A DNA stretch of 8,799 nt from an uncultured Coriobacteriaceae bacterium. GTDB taxonomy: Bacteria; Actinomycetota; Coriobacteriia; Coriobacteriales; Eggerthellaceae. Shown piece after piece: positions 5,323-8,799 of this stretch (position 1 is the first letter of the stretch; each line of letters starts with the position of its first letter). The notes under the pieces were generated by a model. That model had not been told where the DNA came from. It saw nothing but the letters and a program-made list of their open reading frames with translations, and ran no database searches. The translations under genes and the position numbers were made by a program. The stretch is taken from positions 1 through 8,799 of the forward strand of contig URRZ01000079.1 of NCBI GenBank assembly GCA_900550385.1, written 5' to 3'.

Positions 5323-6927
5323 ATGGCCAAGCACATCTTCGTCACGGGCGGCGTGGTGTCGTCGCTGGGCAAGGGGATCACCGCCGCATCGCTGGGGCAT
5401 CTGCTGAAGGCGCGCGGCTACAAGGTGACCATGCAGAAGATGGATCCCTACCTCAACGTGGACCCCGGCACCATGAGCCCATTCCAGCACGGCGAGGTGT
5501 TCGTCACCGAGGACGGCCACGAGGGCGATCTCGACCTAGGGCATTACGAGCGCTTCATCGACGAGAACCTCACCCGCGAGAGCAACTTCACCCAGGGTTC
5601 CGTCTACCAGTCCCTCATCTCGCGCGAGCGCCGCGGCGACTTCCTGGGCGGCACCGTCCAGGTGATCCCGCACGTGACCGACGCCATCAAGGAGCGCATC
5701 CGCCGCGCGGCGGAGCAATCCGGCGCCGACGTGGTGATCTCCGAGATAGGCGGCACGGTCGGCGACATCGAATCCCAGCCGTTCATCGAGGCGGCGCGCC
5801 AGTTCAAGAACGAGAAGGAGCCCGGCGAGGTGCTGTTCGTCCACGTGACGCTGGTGCCCTACATCGCCGCCGCCCACGAGGTGAAGACCAAGCCCACCCA
5901 GCATTCGGTGAAGGAGCTGCGCTCGTGGGGCGTCCAGCCCGATTTCATCGTGTGCCGCAGCGACCACGAGATCTCCGACTCCGTGCGCCGCAAGATCGCC
6001 CTGTTCTGCGACGTGGCGCCCGACGACGTGCTGGCATGCGTCGATGCGCCGTCCATCTACGAGGTGCCCATCGCCTTGCACGAGCAGCGTTTCGACCAGA
6101 AGGTCCTGGAGAAGCTGCGCCTTCCGGAGAACGCCATCGACCTCTCGCCGCTCACGGCGTTCCTCGACGCGGCGCGCGCGTGCCGGGAGCCGGTGGACAT
6201 CGCCGTGGTGGGCAAGTACGTGAGCCTGCCCGACGCCTACCTGTCGGTCATCGAGGCGCTGGGCCACGCGGGCGTCGCCCACGGCAGGCATGTGGAGGTG
6301 CACCTGATAGACGGCGAGGAGCTCTCCGACGCCAACGCCCGCGAGGTGCTGGGCGAGATGGACGGCATCCTGGTGCCGGGCGGCTTCGGCCAGCGCGCCT
6401 TCGAGGGCAAGATAGCCGCCGCCCGCTACGCGCGCGAGAACAACGTGCCCTACCTGGGCATCTGCCTGGGGCTCCAGGCGGCGGTGTGCGAGTTCGCCCG
6501 CCATGTGGCGGGGCTGGAGGACGCCACGTCCGCCGAGTTCGACGAGCAGGCGGCCCATCCCGTGATCGACCTGATGCCCGAGCAAGAGGACGTGGAGGAC
6601 AAGGGCGGCACGATGCGCCTGGGGGCCTACCCCTGCGTGGTGGCCGCCGGGACGCGCGCGGCCGAGGCGTACGGGGAGGAGGTCGTCTACGAGCGGCATC
6701 GCCATCGCTACGAGGTGAACAACGCCTACCGCGGCGTGCTGCAGGAGGCGGGCATGGAGTTCTCGGGCATCTCGCCGAACGGCCGGCTGGTGGAGATGGT
6801 GGAGCTGCCCGGCCATCCCTGGTTCGTGGCGAGCCAGGGCCATCCCGAGTTCAAGAGCCGCCCCACCAAGCCCCACCCGTTGTTCCTCGCCTTCGTCGGC
6901 GCCGCCATCGAGCGCAAGGAAGGGTAG
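5323..6927 (+). CDS. pyrG: CTP synthase
   Basis: Complete 534-residue CTP synthase, which converts UTP to CTP using ATP and ammonia from glutamine in the last step of pyrimidine nucleotide synthesis; cytoplasmic, active as a tetramer. The N-terminal synthase domain (about 1-265) has the P-loop region FVTGGVVSSLGKG (Lys17), the DPYLNVDPGTMSPFQHGEV block, the Mg/UTP region TEDGHEGDLDLGHYERF, and SEIGGTVGDIES. The C-terminal class I glutamine amidotransferase domain (about 290-530) has the oxyanion-loop motif VPGGFGQR, nucleophile Cys381 in YLGICLGLQ, and His507/Glu509 in GHPEF. Length is normal (E. coli 545). The ATG at 5323 has AAGGGG seven bases upstream and begins the conserved MAKHIFVTGG; the longer open frame to 5233 is leader. 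It appears monocistronic: no gene follows for over 1 kb. Confidence 0.97.
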   Translation: MAKHIFVTGGVVSSLGKGITAASLGHLLKARGYKVTMQKMDPYLNVDPGTMSPFQHGEVFVTEDGHEGDLDLGHYERFIDENLTRESNFTQGSVYQSLISRERRGDFLGGTVQVIPHVTDAIKERIRRAAEQSGADVVISEIGGTVGDIESQPFIEAARQFKNEKEPGEVLFVHVTLVPYIAAAHEVKTKPTQHSVKELRSWGVQPDFIVCRSDHEISDSVRRKIALFCDVAPDDVLACVDAPSIYEVPIALHEQRFDQKVLEKLRLPENAIDLSPLTAFLDAARACREPVDIAVVGKYVSLPDAYLSVIEALGHAGVAHGRHVEVHLIDGEELSDANAREVLGEMDGILVPGGFGQRAFEGKIAAARYARENNVPYLGICLGLQAAVCEFARHVAGLEDATSAEFDEQAAHPVIDLMPEQEDVEDKGGTMRLGAYPCVVAAGTRAAEAYGEEVVYERHRHRYEVNNAYRGVLQEAGMEFSGISPNGRLVEMVELPGHPWFVASQGHPEFKSRPTKPHPLFLAFVGAAIERKEG

Positions 6928-7075
6928 CCCTTCCCGCAAAGGAAGGCTTTCCGCAAGGCACAGCTTCTGCAAGATGCAGCTTCCGGCGAGGGCGGTCTCC
7001 TGCAAAATCCGACTCTCTGCAAAGGGGGGCCTCCTTTCAAAGGGAGGCCCTCCTGCAAAGCCGATTACTCGCATG
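6928..7075. repeat. Degenerate 16-17 bp tandem repeat after pyrG
   Basis: A short core, roughly TYCYGCAARG, recurs in near-constant phase directly after the pyrG stop. GCAA or a one-base variant occurs at 6936, 6953, 6969, 6986 (GCGA), 7002, 7019, 7037 (TCAA), 7055 and 7071 (GCAT). The steps are 17, 16, 17, 16, 17, 18, 18 and 16. Pairs of units make a 33-base period, so the minus-strand frame shows an 11-residue repeat (RILQETALAGS / CILQKLCLAES). Flanks between cores are diverged, so this is an old or functionally loose array. It does not look like a CRISPR: there are no long conserved repeats or spacers. Confidence 0.6.
7023..7054 (+). terminator. Strong GC-rich hairpin downstream of pyrG
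   Basis: AGGGGGGCCTCC (7023-7034) pairs with GGAGGCCCTCCT (7043-7054) over 12 positions with a single G-T pair and an 8-base loop. It lies about 95 bases after the pyrG stop, inside the repeat array. No T-tract follows, so it may terminate without one, stabilise the 3' end of the mRNA, or be a by-product of the repeats. Confidence 0.5.
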
Positions 7076-7139
7076 CCGGCGAGGGCACTGACGACCTCCT
7101 CGACCGAGCGGGCGGTTTCGGTCGGGCGCGCCTACCTCG

Positions 7140-7282
7140 GCCGAAGGTGCGCCTTCGATTGGGCGTCCGGCCTCTGACGAGGATGCGTCTACTGCTGCGG
7201 TGCGCCCTTCGCCAAGGATGCTTCCTCTGCCCTGAACGCGTCTTCCGCCGAGGGCGCGCCAAGCGCCGCCCGTGCCGACGCC
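7140..7282. repeat. Degenerate ~36 bp repeat array
   Basis: A 14-base core near GCCGAGGRTGCGYC recurs at 7140, 7176, 7211 and 7247 (steps 36, 35, 36), each time preceded by a pyrimidine-rich TC stretch. The remaining 20 or so bases of each unit are poorly conserved. On the minus strand the period gives 12-residue units. It is separate in unit and period from the array at 6928-7075. Confidence 0.5.
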
Positions 7283-7328
7283 CTCCTTTTCGGGGCGCGG
7301 CAAGTCCTTCGCGGAAGGCCGGGCGGTG

Positions 7329-7386
7329 AATCCGTGCTATTTCGGGAAAACTGCGCATGAATCGTTTTGCGGTGCGCAGTTTTCCC
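7329..7386. repeat. Inverted-repeat element, copy 1, terminator-like
   Basis: The element starts with AATCCGTGCT (7329) and contains a perfect 14-base inverted repeat, GGGAAAACTGCGCA (7344-7357) against TGCGCAGTTTTCCC (7373-7386), with a 15-base loop. ATTTTAG follows, so on the plus strand it resembles an intrinsic terminator. A related copy lies 154 bases downstream, which suggests a dispersed REP-like or MITE-like family and not a single-purpose terminator. Confidence 0.6.
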
Positions 7387-7482
7387 ATTTTAGAATGTCC
7401 CGATCCGCCGCCTTCTTTTGGATGATCGCGAAACCCCTGATGAGAAGCTTGCCGTTTTCCGATTCTTTGGCATCGTTCGGGA

Positions 7483-7536
7483 AATCCGTGCTTTTCCCGG
7501 AAAACTGCGGCGCGGAACGAAAAAGTTGCGCAGTTT
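7483..7536. repeat. Inverted-repeat element, copy 2, partly decayed
   Basis: The first 27 bases (7483-7509) match copy 1 (7329-7355) at 24 positions, including the AATCCGTGCT lead and GGAAAACTGCG arm. The inverted partner is shorter here: AAACTGCG (7502-7509) pairs with CGCAGTTT (7529-7536). The loop differs fully from copy 1, so lead and stem are conserved while the centre is free. Confidence 0.55.
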
Positions 7537-7711
7537 CGGCGAAATTGCATGATTGGCGCGGCTGGCCTTTCGCGCCGCGCTCTGCCCTTGGGCCGCCATT
7601 GCTGGAGAGGAACGCGATCGCTCCGGCTGAGCCTTCGCGCACTCGATTCCGGGTGTCCATGAGCTTCGGCGCCCCGCTTCCGGTCCGCCCTCGCGGTGCG
7701 TGCTTCGAATC

Positions 7712-7720
7712 TGGTAAAGT
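7712..7720 (+). promoter_or_regulatory. Possible promoter for the recombinase gene
   Basis: TGG TAAAGT gives an extended -10-like element in a local AT-rich spot. A -35 match is not visible. If used, it would give a leader of about 270 bases before the ATG at 7999. Confidence 0.35.
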
Positions 7721-7726
7721 CTTGCG

Positions 7727-7998
7727 CGAAATGTGCTTCCCCGGGGCGAGGGAAAGCGAGCCCCTGCCATCAGACGGCGAGTCAAACGGCGAGCCGCCCG
7801 CTGCGGATTCCCCGGGGATGAGGAGAGGCGGGGCGGGGGAGGCAAAGGACGGCACGGCGGCGCGGGGAATCGGAGCGATGCGATGCTGGTCGGAGGAGAG
7901 GCGGGGAAGAGCTCGGCAGAGCAGGGCGGGGAAAGCTAGGGAAGCGAAGGAGCGCGAAGCCGGAGGAAGGCCGAGGGGCTCGAAGGGGAGGAGGCTGC
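7727..7998 (+). other. Purine-rich presumed leader of the recombinase gene
   Basis: The stretch is strongly G/A-biased on the plus strand, above all from 7815 to 7995, and contains two copies of TTCCCCGGGG (7737 and 7808) and ACGGCGAG repeated near 7774-7792. No small open frame with a good ribosome site was found. It may be untranslated leader or simply unconstrained spacer. Confidence 0.35.
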
Positions 7999-8799
7999 AT
8001 GGCCGCGATCGCCGAGGCGATGGAAGATTACCTGTCCTACCTGCGCATCGAGCGCGGGCGGTCGGCGCTCACGCTGCAGTCCTACACGCGCGAGCTGAAA
8101 GGCTACCGCGCCTTCCTGGAGGAGCGGGGGATCCTCGACGCGGACTCGATCACGCGCGCCGAGGTCGTCGCCTACGAGACGAGCTTGGTCGAGGCGGGGC
8201 TCGCCCCAACCACGGTGAGGCATCGCCTTTCGGTGGCGAAGGGGTTCCACCGCTTCGCCGCGCGCGAGGGCCTTTGCCGGAAGAACCCAGCCGACGGCGT
8301 CCCGACGCCGAAGCCCCCGCAGCGCCTTCCCGACGTGCTGTCGATCCGCCAGGTCGATGCGCTTCTGGGGCAGCCGTTCCCGCCGACCGCCATCGGCGAG
8401 CGAGATCGGGCCATCCTCGAGGTGCTCTACGGATGCGGCCTTCGCGTCAGCGAATGCTGCGGCCTCGATGTCGGCGATTGCCTGCTGGACGAAGGGTACC
8501 TGCGCGTGACGGGCAAGGGCGCCAAGGAGCGCATAGCCCCCATCGCGGGAACGGCGCTGTCGGCGCTGGAGGGCTACCTCTCCGACACGCGCCCGCAGCT
8601 GGCGGATCCGCGCCGGCCCACGGCGGCGATGTTCCTGAACGCGCGCGGCGGCAGGCTCTCGCGCCAGAGCGTCCACGCCATCGTGGCGCGCGCCGGCTTG
8701 GCCATCGGACAGAAGCAGCTGCATCCCCACACGCTGCGCCATTCCTTCGCCACGCACCTGCTGGAAGGCGGCGCCGACCTGCGCGTCATCCAGGAGATG
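7999..8799 (+). CDS. xerD: XerD-type tyrosine recombinase, cut by the window end
   Basis: The first 267 residues of a tyrosine site-specific recombinase of the XerC/XerD type, which resolves chromosome dimers at dif together with a partner and FtsK. The N-terminal SAM-like core-binding domain (about 5-90) contains ALTLQSYTRELKGYRAFL and VRHRLSVAKGFHRF. The linker NPADGVPTPKPPQRLPDVLS leads to the catalytic domain. Catalytic residues seen are Arg149 (GCGLRVSE), Lys173 (TGKGAKER), and His244 with Arg247 (HPHTLRHSFATHLLEGGADLRVIQEM). The second-box His/Trp (normally LGH) and the nucleophile Tyr lie beyond 8799. The start at 7999 has GGGGAGGAGG just upstream; an in-frame ATG at 8020 is the only close rival. 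The spacing and motifs suggest XerD, but XerC or a mobile-element integrase cannot be excluded without the C-terminus. Confidence 0.88.
   Translation, partial: MAAIAEAMEDYLSYLRIERGRSALTLQSYTRELKGYRAFLEERGILDADSITRAEVVAYETSLVEAGLAPTTVRHRLSVAKGFHRFAAREGLCRKNPADGVPTPKPPQRLPDVLSIRQVDALLGQPFPPTAIGERDRAILEVLYGCGLRVSECCGLDVGDCLLDEGYLRVTGKGAKERIAPIAGTALSALEGYLSDTRPQLADPRRPTAAMFLNARGGRLSRQSVHAIVARAGLAIGQKQLHPHTLRHSFATHLLEGGADLRVIQEM

Larger units (their letters stand above)
6928..7998. other. 1,071-base region without a supportable gene
   Basis: Between pyrG and the recombinase gene there is no open frame with a ribosome site and convincing protein character. In order it holds the 16-17 bp array (6928-7075), a hairpin (7023-7054), a ~36 bp array (7140-7282), two related inverted-repeat elements (7329-7386 and 7483-7536) in a stretch of lower GC (about 7325-7560), unremarkable GC-rich sequence (7560-7700), a possible promoter (7713-7720) and a purine-rich stretch up to the next start. 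Minus-strand frames of 161 and 172 residues cross it but lack support. Confidence 0.6.

Noticed and set aside
5043..5381. Longer start for the CPBP protease
   Set aside because: It would overlap the start of pyrG, and the ATG at 5042 has a good ribosome site and a normal protein start.
5536..7074. 512-residue minus-strand frame opposite pyrG
   Set aside because: Almost all of it is the antisense of conserved CTP synthase codons; its N-terminal repeat merely translates the array after pyrG.
6928..7282. CRISPR array
   Set aside because: Cores are only about 10-14 bases, degenerate, and the periods of 16-17 and 36 bases leave no proper repeat/spacer structure; no cas gene is present.
7337..7855. 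172-residue minus-strand frame, and an overlapping 161-residue frame at 7065-7550
   Set aside because: No clear ribosome site or recognisable domain; codon use differs from the neighbours and the end of the frame is formed by the inverted-repeat element. A remnant of a gene is possible but not supportable.
7733..7939. 68-residue plus-strand frame before the recombinase
   Set aside because: Composition is Gly/Arg low complexity from the purine-rich spacer, with no convincing ribosome site.

Overview
The window is high-GC bacterial DNA with compact genes and strong GGAGG-type ribosome sites. The gene content (a KdpDE pair, a long membrane protein ending in an ABC_trans_CmpB-like domain, a CPBP protease, pyrG and a XerD-type recombinase) and the codon use suggest a gut actinobacterium of the class Coriobacteriia, probably Eggerthellaceae. 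That placement is inference, because no rRNA or tRNA lies in the window.

Layout. 1-2027 (+): a KdpD-like histidine kinase and its response regulator KdpE, overlapping by ATGA. The kinase is not intact. Its first ~21 residues are the start of a short-chain dehydrogenase, joined in frame to the cytoplasmic half of KdpD, so the K+-sensing N-terminus and the membrane segments are missing. 2091-3692 (-): a 533-residue polytopic membrane protein converging on kdpE, with a hairpin between the two. 3930-4232 (+): a 100-residue protein of unknown function, divergent from the membrane protein. 4275-5042 (-): a CPBP-family intramembrane protease. 5323-6927 (+): complete pyrG (CTP synthase), divergent from the protease across a 280-base regulatory gap. 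6928-7998: 1,071 bases with no supportable gene, unusually long for this window. It holds a degenerate 16-17 bp repeat array, a GC-rich hairpin, a second degenerate array of about 36 bp, a duplicated inverted-repeat element of lower GC, and a purine-rich presumed leader. 7999-8799 (+): a XerD-type tyrosine recombinase cut by the window end before its catalytic tyrosine.

The genes are mostly independent units rather than one pathway. kdpDE would act together on a potassium-transport operon not seen here. pyrG is housekeeping, and its leader looks able to sense CTP: a -10 box is followed at the right distance by CCCG, and those C residues form the 5' arm of a hairpin that abuts the Shine-Dalgarno sequence. 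This resembles the start-site-switching control of enterobacterial pyrC. The most notable items are that leader, the dehydrogenase/KdpD chimera, and the repeat-filled gap between pyrG and the recombinase.
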